Shown here: positions 21,880 through 32,705 of the stretch, piece after piece
How positions within the stretch are numbered: position 1 is the stretch's first letter
Layout of the letters: each line of letters starts with the position of its first letter
Assembly: GCA_940671915.1 (NCBI GenBank)
Contig: CALNVZ010001583.1
Location: 183,246-247,245, forward strand
Direction of reading: 5' to 3'
DNA length: 64,000 nt
Source: Paracentrotus lividus
Taxonomy: Eukaryota > Echinodermata > Echinoidea > Camarodonta > Echinidae
The notes under the pieces: model-generated
Seen by the model: the letters and a program-made list of their open reading frames with translations, nothing else
Told to the model about the DNA's origin: nothing
The model's database searches: none
Position numbers and translations under genes: made by a program

Positions 21880-22133
21880 ATGGCTGCCTCCACTAGTTGC
21901 CAGATTGATGGTAATAACGGAAGATTTCAGCAGTATAATGACGAGGAAATTGTGGATTTCGTGAACTCGACTGACAGCGTTAATACTCAGAAACAAATTA
22001 AGTATGCTGTATCTATATTCCGTGAATTTTGTTCACAAATTGATGGTGTGAGTTGTGATGAGATCGACATCAAATCACTCGATTCAGCGCTCGCAAGATT
22101 TTTCGTCGGTGCTCGAACAAAAACGGGCGCTTT
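21880..22133 (+). CDS. Possible first exon of a Crypton-derived / KIAA1958-like protein
   Basis: The Met at 21880 sits in an ACAAAATGG context. The 84 codons read through ... DEEIVDFVNS ... NTQKQIKYAVSIFREFC ... IDIKSLDSALARFFVGARTK ... TGAL and then meet a donor-like GTAAGT at 22134. The pattern of N-T-x-K-x-x-x-x-A-V-x-x-F-R-x-F, then I-x-x-L-D-x-x-L-x-x-F-F-x-x-A-R-T-K-x-G, is that of the N-terminal region of Crypton tyrosine-recombinase derivatives (KIAA1958, ZMYM/QRICH-type DUF3504 proteins). The recombinase catalytic part is not found downstream in the window, so this is either a first exon with distant partners, a domesticated short protein, or a decayed mobile fragment. It lies inside intron 2 of the ZU5/UPA gene, same strand. 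Confidence 0.55.
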
Positions 22134-22432
22134 GTAAGTACTTGTACTTATTGGATCCAGAAGAAAGGTAAGCATAGAACCTTAATATAATTTTGTTCAT
22201 TAAAAAAATTAAAAGGATAGTGGAAGGGATATAAAACAAATATACAATGACTCATTCTCAGAACAGTTTAAAACTATTCGATGGCCCTCGAGAGAATAGT
22301 ACTATGTGATGTTCCTTCGATGCGAATAGTTTTAACCAGATCCTCGATTGTCATTGTATATTTGTATATCATTATATTTCAAATTTGGAAGAAAATATCA
22401 TGGGGCCATTTTGGGGGAGGGGCGGCTAATGT

Positions 22433-22813
22433 TAGGGGACTATTAACTATAATAAATAGTGCATGCTCTATTAATGCAATATTACTGACCATGTAAAGTC
22501 CGAATACTAAATTATCCCTCGTGTACCTCTATTTCACCTTCGGCCTACGGTCTCGGTGAAATAACGGTGCACTCGGGATAATTTAGTATTTGTCGTGTAC
22601 ATAATATATAAATAGTGCATGCTCTACCATGCAACATACTAGATTATGTGCACGACAAATACTAAATTATCCCGAGGGCACATTTATTTCACCGAGGCCG
22701 TAGGCCGAGTTAAAACAGATGTGCACGAGGGATAATTTAGTATTTGGAGTTCACATAGTTAGTAATGTTGCATTATTCGAGCATGCACTATTTATTATAG
22801 TAAATAGACCCCT
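22433..22813. mobile_element. 381-bp doubly nested palindromic foldback
   Basis: The outer ends TAGGGGACTATTAACTATAA (left) and, reversed, TAGGGGTCTATTTACTATAA (right) are inverted repeats. Each arm is itself a palindrome: TACTAAATTATCCC ... TTCGGCCTACGG ... GGGATAATTTAGTA in the left arm and a mirrored equivalent in the right arm. The AGTGCATGCTCTA word near both ends recurs outside at about 22610 and 23140. It could fold as two hairpins or one long one. Confidence 0.75.
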
Positions 22814-22989
22814 AGATATTTGACCTTGCCTAATCTGGTTTAATCTTTGCCAATGTTTGCCAAACTTGTGGTGCTAATGAAGCTATTGTAACGTATATTG
22901 TTGCTCCGCGTATATATTGTTGTGCGCACCATTTTACTGTTATTACGCGCTCGCGCAACAAAGCAATCGATTTCGCCGTTCATTTTAAC

Positions 22990-23132
22990 ACAGGATAAAA
23001 CCGTTCAATATAACAAAAAAAAAACCGTTCAATATAACAAAAACCGTTCACTATAACAAAAACGTGAATGACACGTGACATCATTTCAACCAATCACAAC
23101 TCTTAAAATACTACCACTTTTTACTATTCTAG
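22990..23132. repeat. Inverted repeat partner (right) of 19833-19950
   Basis: Contains three tandem units of ACCGTTCAATATAACAAAAA type (22991-23060), then CGTGAATGACACGTGACATC and the remainder of the block shared with 19833-19950 in reverse. Confidence 0.7.
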
Positions 23133-23189
23133 TATGTTGCATGGTAGAGCATGCACTATTTATATTTTATTTATTTATTTATTTATTTA

Positions 23190-23442
23190 TGCTCCAATGC
23201 TCCAAATTTTATTGTCCGAAACAAAGATGACCGGATATTTGTTTTGCCCCTTTTCTCGTGGGCCCGGCAGCCGCTGAGCAGGGCCAGAAGGACGTTGCTC
23301 TATTCCCCTCTTGTTGAACGCCAAACAGGTAAGCAGCAACTACCATTTTTTAACGTCTTTTGGTATGACGCGGCCGGGATTCGAATCCACGACCTCCCGA
23401 TTATGAGGCGGACGCTCTATCCACTGCGCCAACACATCGGTA
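23190..23442 (-). mobile_element. tRNA-Met-derived SINE, copy 1
   Basis: Read on the - strand, it begins with a tRNA-like head: A box TGGCGCAGTGG, anticodon loop CTCATAA (CAU, Met type) and B box GGATTCGAATCC, then about 170 bp of unrelated body and an A-rich end represented on the + strand by (ATTT)n at 23160-23190. The same body, about 90% alike by eye, is at 44709-44945. RNA polymerase III promoter boxes are intact. This is a classic short retroposon structure. Confidence 0.88.
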
Positions 23443-23659
23443 TTCATGTTTAATTTAATACAAATGATAGGAACACGGTGGAGGGTTGTTCGGTTCAGTT
23501 ATAAAACTGCTTTACAACGAAGCCCTCCGCCTGGTACAGACATAAAACATAAACATGATCAAACTCAATATACATAACATGATAACAAAATAAAAATCGA
23601 TGCAAAAATGGAAATTTAAATAAAACATATTGTCTACAAACATAGCATAGATTACAGAA

Positions 23660-24524
23660 TAGGGGAGACCGGGGATGGACGTTACAAAATTCACATTTTG
23701 GGCCAGATAATTCTAATGAAAGTACTCACACACTCCATATTGGGTCTGTAGTTAGCCTATTATGTTGGCTAAAACCTGAGGCACATAGAACTTGAAAACA
23801 TGTAAACACTAATTAACTACAGCTTAACTAATGAAGACATTTTTTTGTAACAACCTACCCCGTATACGGGGTAAGTTGTTACACCATACGGGGTTGATTG
23901 TTACTATATGTAAACATACGGGGAAATTTGTTGCAATGTGTATTTCTTATACCATACTTTTGTTTCAACTTTCCAGTTTCTTGGTATCGTTAACAGTAGA
24001 TCAAGTCAAGCTCTAGAATAGACTGAAGTAATAATAGAAATATCAAAATATTAACACCAGAAAATTGAAACAAAATTACTTTACATGTGTAATGTAATTG
24101 GGGTAGGTTGTTACATCGACATGGGGTAGGTTGTTATAACAACCTACCCAATGGGTGATTTTACACATAAAATCAACTGTAGCAAAGCCATTAGGCAGAA
24201 TTCCAGGGCATGGCGCAGGGGTATATTAGTGACATACACGTACTATATTCATAATACCAGACTATCATCATGTGCCTTCCGTTTTAAGAACTATTACAAA
24301 TTTTAATTTTTGTCAAAAATTCACTAGGAACTGTAACAAAAAAAAAATTGTTTTTGTTGATTTAATTTTTAATAAAACAACGGAGAAACCTCACGACCGG
24401 CAGTTCATTACAGCTATGTGTAGGCTGTATATAGATGCCAGTTAGCACGAACTCTCTTGTTCCAACTTAGCACACCGAGAACTCTAACAACTGACCCGTG
24501 TAACTTCCATCCCGGTCTCCCCTA
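23660..24524. mobile_element. Element A, complete 865-bp copy (TAGGGGAGACCGGGG ends)
   Basis: Both ends read TAGGGGAGACCGGGAT(GG) inverted, inside TA. GGGGTAGGTTGTTAC-type words and complements (CAACCTACCCC, GTAACAACCTACCCC) recur several times, near 23855-23935 and 24105-24150. No coding region is visible. Other copies are 47157-47969 (inverted) and 52786-53604 (left-truncated). The outermost 13 bases are shared with the longer B family. Confidence 0.85.
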
Positions 24525-24539
24525 GACATGAAATATAAA

Positions 24540-25830
24540 ATCTTAGAAGGACTACAAGAACAGAGGTTATGTTATAATAAATGTTTGGCAAGTTGAAATC
24601 CTCGTTTTAAAAAAAATGATTGAATTGGTGGTTTGAACTGAAAAGGGAAATTTGTTGAAAAGGGTGCTTGCTTTATACGAGAATGATCTTTTTTAAATTC
24701 AGTTTTAGAGAATGGAATGTCGAGGAGAGACTTCAGAGAATAGCAGGTACAATAGTTAAATGTGTGATGAGTAATAAGTGATTTTAAAATTTTTGGGGCC
24801 ATTGTATTAATAATTTTGAAAACTAACAAACAGTAGTGATATTTCAGTCTTTGTTCAACTGATTGCCAATTTAGCGTTGTAAGAAGTGTACATTGTGGTG
24901 TGTCATAATTCTTATTTAAAATTAGTCTCGCATATCTGTTTCGTAATTTTTGTAGTTTCGATAAATTTGTCTTTAAACAGCTCCCCCATGCAGTGCATCA
25001 AAAATCGATATGTGGTAGAATTAGAGCAAATATAAAGTTATAAGAGTTTTGTGAGGTATTAAGTGCTTTATGCGGCGAATACATTCTATGGAACGAGATA
25101 TTTTAATACGTATATACTTATATACTTTTATATGTTTTATATGTTCAGACCACGTCAGTTGTGAGTCAAGTATGACCCCAAGATATTTCATTTTTTCAAC
25201 ACACTGCAAGTTATTACCATATGATTTGATCAAGAATTGGTTGTTCTCCAACTTTCTTTTTGTTCCGAAAGGCATAACCATGGTTTTCTGTGGATGTATA
25301 TACATCTCATTGATATCAAACCACTTGCATATAGAATCGAAGTCCTTTTGCAAATTTTGTTGAACTTCAATTAAATTATGGGAATTATCAAATATCACCG
25401 TATCGTCTGCGTAAAGTGAGAATTTATAATTATTATGAATGTTTAAGTTATCAATATCGTTAATGTATAAACAAAAAAATTAAGGGGCCCAGAATTGAAC
25501 CCTGGGGCAGCCCAGATTTTACAGTTAAAAAAATGACTACAATGATTATCTATATTAACACATTGTTGTCTACCGACCAAGTACAACTTAAACCATTCAC
25601 ATACCATATTATTCATACCATAGAAAATCAATTTTTTTAAGTACTATTTCATGTGGAATAACGTCAAACGCTTTTCTAAGATCATAAAATATAGCTCCTG
25701 TAATCTGACCACGATTCATATTTTCAAATAGGCCAAGATTGTCAGTAATTTCTGTGAGACACGTAGTTGGAGAATGGAGCGGTCTAAATCCAGATTGACT
25801 TTCCGTTAATAAACTGTCAAGTTTGGTTTA
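24540..25830 (-). pseudogene. LINE (CR1/L2-type): reverse transcriptase core and C-terminus, decayed
   Basis: On the - strand, from about 25815 down, the translation gives LLTESQSGFRPLHSPTT, AIFYDLRKAFDVIPHE (RT motif with the first catalytic Asp), a frameshift, GMNNMVCEWFKLYLVGRQQC, then SLYADDTVIF (YADD catalytic box, near 25400-25425), MKYLGVILDSQLTW, and a typical non-LTR C-terminal segment with MAPKILKSLITHHT and FSTNFPFQFK near 24600-24820. Frameshifts and stops break the frame, so it is inactive. The upstream half lies at 28840-30536, beyond a 3-kb insertion. Confidence 0.85.
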
Positions 25831-26869
25831 GATACGAGTACAACTGTTTGTGTAGGCCGCACGCCTATAAATAGATCTAGTCGATAACAAAAATTGCACC
25901 ACCGACCCGTACCAAAGATGACGTCATTGTTGTTAAAAAATCATATAAAATCAATGATATGTATTTGAACAGATTTTTTCAATTGTACATTGAAAGGGAT
26001 CATCAATGGTCCAGATGAGTCCATTTAGAGATCAGAAGTTGGTCCCAGTGAGATTTTGGCAGAACTTTATTAATTGCTCAAGGTAGGGGAGACCAGGGAC
26101 AATTGTAACAGTTTTTTCCAAATTTGACCTATCAACTTTATTAAAGCTAAATACTTGCTTAAAACTAAATAAAATGAAATATGCATATCTTAGCTTGACA
26201 TATGAATAGGTTTGGGCTAAGTACAACAAGTCATTTTGAAGCCATTACCATTTCAAAACAAGAGGTCGAGTGTTACAATTGCCCCGTGTCCAGGGGCAAT
26301 TGTAACAGACGTCCGGGGCAATTGTAACACATGAAATTGTAACATTTTGTTTTTCTTTATCAAAGCTATGCACTTGACAGATCCAAGATTTAAACCACAT
26401 AAGTTAATTATGATAAAACATGACAATGCTTGACTCATTGATCATAGTTTCCACTTGTTATATTCATGATATGGGGCAAAAGTTATATATATTTTTTTTT
26501 TTTTTTTTTTAGGTTGTTGGGGCTTCACCCTTTAACTGTAGAACTATAGAACCTTCATCAATTCATAGTTTGGTTCTTTATCTACTTTGTATACCTACCC
26601 AATATATCTTTAAACTGACAACTGTGGTATAAAATATTATATTAGGAATACGCCTTTTGACTTTAACACATTCTTTTCAAATAAAGTGATACATTTCTGA
26701 TAAGAAGTAAAAAAATGACAATTTTTTTGTTGTTTTTGTTGTTTTTTTTGTAAAATCAATTTTCAAAATTTACGCCACTTTTTTCTGGCAAAATCAATAT
26801 TTCTTTGCCCTGTTAACAAAATGTATTGGACATATATTTTCAGGTATCATATTGAAAATATATTTTTAT

Positions 26870-27235
26870 CTTTTATGGGGGCTCCCATCTCTCTCTCTCT
26901 CTCCTCTTCTTTTCTTTCTGTCTTTCTTTTTTCTTCTTTCACTCCATCTTTACCTTTTTACTTTCCTACCTGCCCTTCCCCCCTCTCTCTCTCCTCCTCC
27001 TCTCCATTTCCCTCCCTTCCTCTCTCTTCTTTCTCTCTTTTAATGTGTGTGGTTTTTTTTTAAATAAGAAAAAGCAAATCAGGGGGGTGGGGGTTCCGTA
27101 ATCTCTTTCTCATTTTTATAGGATCCTATGAAATAAGCCTTTTCGGATTTCATGGGCTATCCTGTCAGTGCTTCTTTTATGTTTTGTACCATGTACACTC
27201 GACAAATAAAATAAAATCAAATCAAATCAAATTAT
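26870..27235 (+). mobile_element. Pyrimidine-rich tract and LINE 3' tail ending in (AAATC)n
   Basis: A C/T-rich tract (26890-27045) is followed by TTTTGTACCATGTACACTCG and ACAAATAAAATAAAATCAAA with further ATCAA units. Short pentamer tails of this type terminate many CR1/L2-like retrotransposons, so this is probably a 5'-truncated insertion into element B. Confidence 0.55.
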
Positions 27236-27244
27236 ATGTTCACA

Positions 27245-27940
27245 GTTATCTAATGTCTAATTCTCATGTTTGAGCTCATAGATAAGGTTACCTTTTGTAA
27301 TTGTAAACAAAGCACTATAATTGACTATACATTCAAACTTATGAAGCTCTGAGTAAAGTGAAATAATTATTAAAACAACAAGAATAAAAAGAAAACTTGA
27401 GGCTCTGATTACAATGAAACAAATGATTAAAAAACTAAAGGCACCTTTTTTCGGACAAATCAATATTTCTAATATTTCAAAACGTATTGGACAGATATGT
27501 TCAAAGTTATTTAATTCTCATGTCTGAGCTCATAGATATGGTTACCTTTCGTTTTTGTAAAGCATTATAAATGACAATTCATTCAAAGTTATGAAGTTCT
27601 GATGCTTGAGCTTATCGACGAGACTACTCCTGTTTACAATTTTGGCATTAAAAGAACCTAATGTTCACTATCTTCATATTTGTTTACTTTTTCGTTTCTG
27701 GTAAAGTGATATAAATTATTTAAAAAAAAAAAATTACAATGAAACAAATGATAAGCAAACTAAAGACACCCTTTTTCGGACTAAATCAATATTTCTTTGC
27801 CTTTTCAACAAAACTTATTGGACAGATATTTTCAAAGTAATTTAATTCTCATGTCTGAGACTTTAAATAAGGCCATTTTTTCCTTGTAAATGAAATAAAT
27901 GATTGACAGATACGTTAAACGTTATGCAATTCTCATTTCT
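27245..27940. repeat. Diverged tandem copies (about 260-330 bp units)
   Basis: The string TTCTCATGTYTGAG-CTCATAGATA-GGTTACC recurs near 27261, 27517 and (as TCTGAGACTTTAAATAAGGC) 27848. GACAGATATKTTCAAAG-TTAATTCTCATG precedes the second and third. The copies are AT-rich and non-coding. Confidence 0.55.
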
Positions 27941-27944
27941 AAGC

Positions 27945-28085
27945 CCCCCTCCCCCACTTTCATCAGGAAACGTGTACAAAAACGACAAAACTGACCATAC
28001 ATTTTGATTTTTAGCCTGCTTCAGCCCCAACCCACCCCCCCCCCTCTTGCCACTCAGCCCTCCACTTTCAAAAATGCTCCGTGCC
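27945..28085. repeat. Dispersed repeat with C runs (partner of 16150-16315)
   Basis: Shares CCCCCACTTTC, ACGTGTACAAAAACG, TGACCATACATTTTGA, GCCTGCTTCAGCCCC and CACTTTCAAAAATGCTCCG with 16150-16315, in the same order. Confidence 0.55.
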
Positions 28086-28839
28086 CCTGATTGGTTATAT
28101 ATTAGCTTGGTGTTGATGCAGCGGAAAGCTGCTTAATACCGCGCGAGTTCCTACGGGAGTTACTTGAATTTTAACAGAAACGGACCTTCAGGGGCAATTG
28201 TAACAGCTTGTTACAATTGCCCCTGACAGAGGCGACCATATTTGGAGAGATTTTTTTCCATCTTAGCTTAGGTATTCATCGTCGAAACGTTAGCAAAATA
28301 TGGCCTAAGAACATAATTTCTAAATATATAAAACTGACAGACGTAGCTCATCTACATATTTTTTGTCCAGAAGAAAAACAATGGGTAATGTGAAATATTA
28401 CTTTACTGCTCAAAAAACGGTTTTTCTGCTGTAGAAAGTTCCACGAACCGTTAAATCTGTTAACACTCATACAGCATGTGGAGCGATTAAATGCGCATGC
28501 CCTCTACAAATTTTAAGTTTATAGCGTGTTTCTGCTAGGAATGGGAGCCCCTGTTACAATTGCCCCGTGTTACATTTGTCCCCGGTCTCCCCTACTCCCA
28601 AAGTGTTGCCAATTTAAGTCTATTCAGTGTATTGTTTTACTGCAGCCCCTTTAACAGAAAAAAGGAGCAGAAAAACCTCCCTTCATACTTTCACAAGATT
28701 AAGAAAATATATGACCAAGTAAAGCCCAAAGTTTGAAGAATGCCATTATCAACACTTATTTTTAATGATTTTGTCAAATCTCATTTTTAACACATGGGTC
28801 TATTGAGGTCTAGTTATAGGTCTGCGCTCTGTACGGCTT

Positions 28840-30536
28840 TCTAAAGGATTTTTGAAAGAGAGGGCAGTATTGATATGGGCCTGAAATTGTCAACATTTAA
28901 CGAACCTCCCTTGTGTATTGGGGTGATTTTGGCGACCTTGAAATCGGATGGAAATTGTAAAGTTTTTAATGACAGATTGAACAGTGCAGTGAGTGGTTCC
29001 GCAATAACATTCGCAGATAATTTCAGTAGCTTGGGATGTAGACCGTCCATTCCTATGACCTCTTTAAATCAATATTGCGTAATTCATTATTGACAAATTC
29101 TGTCTTGATTTCATGAAACTCGAAAGTACAGTTAGTTTGGCGTAACGTTTGTAAGGAATTAAAATCCTCATCCACAGTTAGAACTGTTGCTTGTTTGTTA
29201 ATTTGAGCCCACCTTATTAAAAGCATCGGTCAATAAACTTGCCACCTTTATTTTGTCAAAGCTTTTTCAAAATTTTCCAATTCTTATTTAAATCGTTTCC
29301 ACATTCTAAGAACCTATTTTCGAAAATACTTATATTTTTCCCAGCAACAATCGCTCTTTGTCTCTTTGAACTTTTTCTTTAAAAAATCACGATCACGTGC
29401 CAGAGTAATGTATCCATCTGTAGTCCACGGTATCCCATTTCTTTTCCTTCTGACAGAAATAAAAGGTGCATGTCTATCACTTAGTGTAGTAAACAAAGAT
29501 TTGAAGTGAGACCACAAACACATTGTCGTTAACATTATTGAAATCACTCCAACTTTATTTTTCCAAATCATCTTGAAATCTGTTTTCATCAAAGTTTCGA
29601 AAAGACCTAAATTTACTAATTTTCGAATGAAACACTGGATGTTTGCCTTTCACTACTACAAATGTCAAACAGTGGTCACTAAAACCAATAAAGATTACAC
29701 CCGATTTCACGCTATCAATCGAATTAGAGGTAAGTATTAGTATTAGATCGTTTGTTGTTCTACTGTGAGGTGTGACTCGTGTAGGCTCATTAATTAACTG
29801 ATAAAACTGATAAGTACGACAAATATCCCTAACTGTTTTAGACAATGTATTATTGCAGTATTGCAATTTAAATCACCCATTAAAATTATATTATTTGATA
29901 ATGACATTACCCTGTCCACATTCCCTTCAAGGGTGGTAAAATAGGTATTATACTTGGAGAGGAAGGCTTTCTATATAAAATACCAACAAAAATTGAACTG
30001 CTATTTGTTCTTTTAATTTCGATCCACATAAGTTCAAGCTCTTTTATTTCTAGATCCATTCTCCTCACATAATTGAATTTCTCATTTATGTAACAACCTA
30101 CACCACCACCAGATGCATCCCTGTCTTTTCTTCAATATTGTAACCATCGATAGAAATGATATTGTTTGTAGTACTACAATCATCAATTAACCACGTTTCT
30201 GATAGTCCTAAGACATCGACAGGGTTTGACAAAAGAAATTGTTGAACATCTGTGACTTTATTTCTTAAACTTCTGATGTTAAGGTGAGCTAATTTAATAC
30301 CCTTTTCCTTTGGAAAATCGTTAAGTATGTTCAGTTGTATCTGTTATCTTCTTTTGAAATACAATCTTGTGTGATGTTCGGTAGGTGAGAACAGCCAACA
30401 TGACTTTCTATAGAAGGAATACATTCCAGACCCCACTGAAAAAAGGAAATTGTTTAAAAATACATGCGGTACATTGCCCATTTTCAAAAGATTCATTTAA
30501 GTCATTATATTTGCTTTTGTGAATCCCTTCGCAAAC
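28840..30536 (-). pseudogene. LINE (CR1/L2-type): endonuclease, linker and start of RT, decayed
   Basis: On the - strand from about 30530: a segment with LNESFENGQCTACIFKQFPF (an N-terminal Cys-containing region), then from about 30300 LAHLNIRSLRNKVTDVQQFL and NPVDVLGLSETWLIDD, the N-terminal signature of the apurinic-type endonuclease (HLNIRSL, the catalytic E in SETWL). A frameshift near 30120 shifts to GGGVGCYINEKFNYVRRMDL. Further on come FIGFSDHCLTFVVV (the SDH motif that ends the endonuclease), a linker with RRKRNGIPWTTDGY, and the RT start GLHPKLLKLSANVIAEPLTA ... NFRPISILPSLSKIL near 28860. Stops follow. The 5' end abuts element E at 30537. Confidence 0.85.
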
Positions 30537-32168
30537 TACACTGTTCGTCATAAAGGTGGAATATTTTTTTCTGGCTCAAGCGACATCATGTTGCTCCGTT
30601 ATTAATTTCTTGAATGTGTTTGTCACCGCTTTCACTTTCTAGGATCCTGGGTATATCTTGGACGTTCCCTCAACCCTTCCCCGGGGATTTTTATTTAAAA
30701 AAGTTCGTCACCCCTAGAAGATGGCCATTTTCGTCATTTTTTCCTATTTTGGGGGCCCATTTTTGTTCACGCAACCCACCAAGGCCCCCTCAGTCCTACC
30801 CCAGGGAAACACGTCTGAGGTGGAGATTTGTTATTGTTCTTTAAATTAAATCTAGATTTATGGTTACAGGCTCGACCCTTTTGTCTAGGGGAGGGGTCTA
30901 AATTTATTTTGATTGGGGTTCAACATTCATTTTATTGATTTTTACAACATGGAAATTTCTATCTTCCCTAAATTGTATTGTAAGATCTCAACCAAACATA
31001 AATCAAAATAAGATATTATCAATATTGACTATTTACAGCCTTGTCATCAAGGCTAAACAAAATTTAAGGGGAAATGATGATATTTAAGGGTTGAAGATGG
31101 TTTTTCATTTCTTTTGTTTTCAGCATAAAGATGGAATGAAATATTCCGGATATTCACAAATCTCGTTTTTTACTTCAACCCCTCCCCTAGACAAGAGACC
31201 TTAACCTGTCCCCAGAAATATACATGACGAACGCAGTCCGTTTGAGGACAGTATACGCCTTCTTGCAACTCTATTAGTTCTCTTTTCCAATTAAGTGTGA
31301 CCAGGGACGTGAGAGGAGACCCTGGTGTGACAAACACCTCAACCAGATGTCTATCTAAAAAACATCTGTTCCTTGACCTCGGTCCAAACAGTGGTCACCC
31401 AAGGTCACAGCTGGGGGCCAACATTGTTTACATTAAACGATCAAGATGTCTGTATCGATACATTTTTATTAGTTTTTTATTCTTGTACTTTCCTTATTCC
31501 GAGGTCGATTTTCTTCGTTTGAAATTGAAAACGAATTAACATTTGATTTCTAAATATAATATGCCTGTGAAAACTTGAAATATATCAAATAGAATCATTT
31601 TATTTTGAAGGGCCTACTCATAGGCAGAGCTACTATTACGTAACATCCCAGCTGTTGTTTATCTTTTACCCCTGGCTCAACGCTCAAGCTGGCCTGTGGA
31701 GTTGTAAAGTTTGATAACAGGGATTATCTGGCCATGCAGGGTAGATAGTGCTTGGAAATAGTTTCAAACGAGGATTTTTTATAAGGGGGTATGGTACCTG
31801 AATACGGAGGGTGAGATCAGGTCTGCTTGCAAACGAGGGATTGACGTAATGAGATTTAACTTAAAGTACAATATAAACAAATACACCTCAGTCGCGTTTC
31901 CTGGGGGTAGGACTGAAGGGGGCTTGATCGGCCGGAAAAACAAAAAGGGGCCCCAAAATGAGAAAAAATGACAAAAATGGGCATCACGGGGGTTGACAAA
32001 ACTTTTTTGGAAAAAGGTCCACGTGAAGAGTTGGGAGAATGTCCAAGATATAGCCAGGGTCCCAAAAAGTAAAAGCAGGGACAAACATACTGAAGAAATT
32101 AAAGTCAGATCAAAATCATGTCGCTATAGCGGCAAAAAAAATATTCCACCTTTATGACGGACAGTGTA
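30537..32168. mobile_element. Element E, 1.6-kb copy with about 320-bp inverted arms
   Basis: The ends TACACTGTTCGTCATAAAGG and, reversed, TACACTGTCCGTCATAAAGG are bounded by TA. Arms 30537-30865 and 31850-32168 are inverted copies (for example TATATCTTGGACGTTCCCTC on the left and GAATGTCCAAGATATAGCCA on the right). The middle shares CAACCCCTCCCCTAGA with the copy at 20332-21532. An additional repeat (31225-31660) has inserted in it. No transposase is seen, and the TA-flanked ends recall Tc1/mariner. Confidence 0.8.
31225..31660. repeat. Repeat F, copy 1 (starts ATGACGAA...GTCCGTTTGAGGACA)
   Basis: GTCCGTTTGAGGACA, TGCAACTCTATTAGTTCTCT, CATCTGTTCCTTGACCTCGG, CACCCAAGGTCACAG and AGGCAGAGCTACT appear in the same order at 48277-48670. 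It is inserted in different hosts in the two places (element E here, element P there), so it is mobile or was. Ends are approximate and no inverted termini were found. Confidence 0.65.
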
Positions 32169-32324
32169 TATGTGCCCATTTCCCAAATGAGGTACATAAA
32201 AGGGCCTTATGGTTATTTCTTACTGCTTTATTGCATTAACTACATGGAAACTTAACCATAACAAAGAACTGGGTGCAAATTTATCCGTTAACAATTAAAA
32301 AATTAATGCATTTACACAAAACTG

Positions 32325-32705
32325 ACATTTTTGCATTCAACCATCAAATACTGAATCATGACACGATGATTCTTCTTAAAAATCGGTCACCTGGTAGCTA
32401 ATAAAATTCCCTACATGGACATATAATTCGATTTTTTTTTTTCAAATCCTCCTAATTCAAAAATGATTGATATTTGAAATAGGGGGAACTTTCTTTTTGT
32501 GTTATGTTTATATAAACACAACTAAAAAAGTAAGTTCCCCCTATTTTAGATATCAAATATTTTTGAACCAGGAGGAATTGAAAAAAAATCTAATTATAAT
32601 GTCAGTGTAGGTATTTTTATTAGCTACCAGGTACTCGATTTTTAAGAAGAATCATGATGTCATGCTTCAGTGAGTAATGGTTGAATGCAAAAATGTCATT
32701 TTTTG
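32325..32705. repeat. 380-bp palindrome centred near 32518
   Basis: ACATTTTTGCATTCAACCAT ... GAATCATGA ... GATTCTTCTTAAAAATCG ... CTGGTAGCTAATAAAA ... GGGGGAACTTTCTTTTTGTG on the left is mirrored by AAAAAGTAAGTTCCCCC ... TTTTATTAGCTACCAG ... CGATTTTTAAGAAGAATCAT ... on the right. Spacer between arms is about 20 bases. Confidence 0.8.

Larger units (their letters stand above)
26094..28594. mobile_element. Element B, 2.5-kb copy (TAGGGGAGACCRGGGACAA ends)
   Basis: The ends TAGGGGAGACCAGGGACAAT and, reversed, TAGGGGAGACCGGGGACAAA are inverted repeats bounded by TA. GGGGCAATTGTAACA words and complements cluster at 26275-26345, near 28190-28230 and at 28550-28575. Comparison with the other B copy (46800-60500) shows that only about 0.84 kb is B sequence. 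The rest is later insertion: a LINE tail ending at 27235 and tandem repeats at 27245-27940. Confidence 0.8.
25862..28815. mobile_element. 3-kb insertion that splits the LINE, itself containing element B
   Basis: The RT homology stops near 28830 and resumes near 25815, with only about 20 residues of RT missing, so the intervening DNA is an insertion. Its left side begins CCTATAAATAGATCT and its right side ends, reversed, CCTATAACTAGACCT, hinting at short inverted ends. The B element (26094-28594) occupies most of it. The exact ends are uncertain. Confidence 0.55.
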
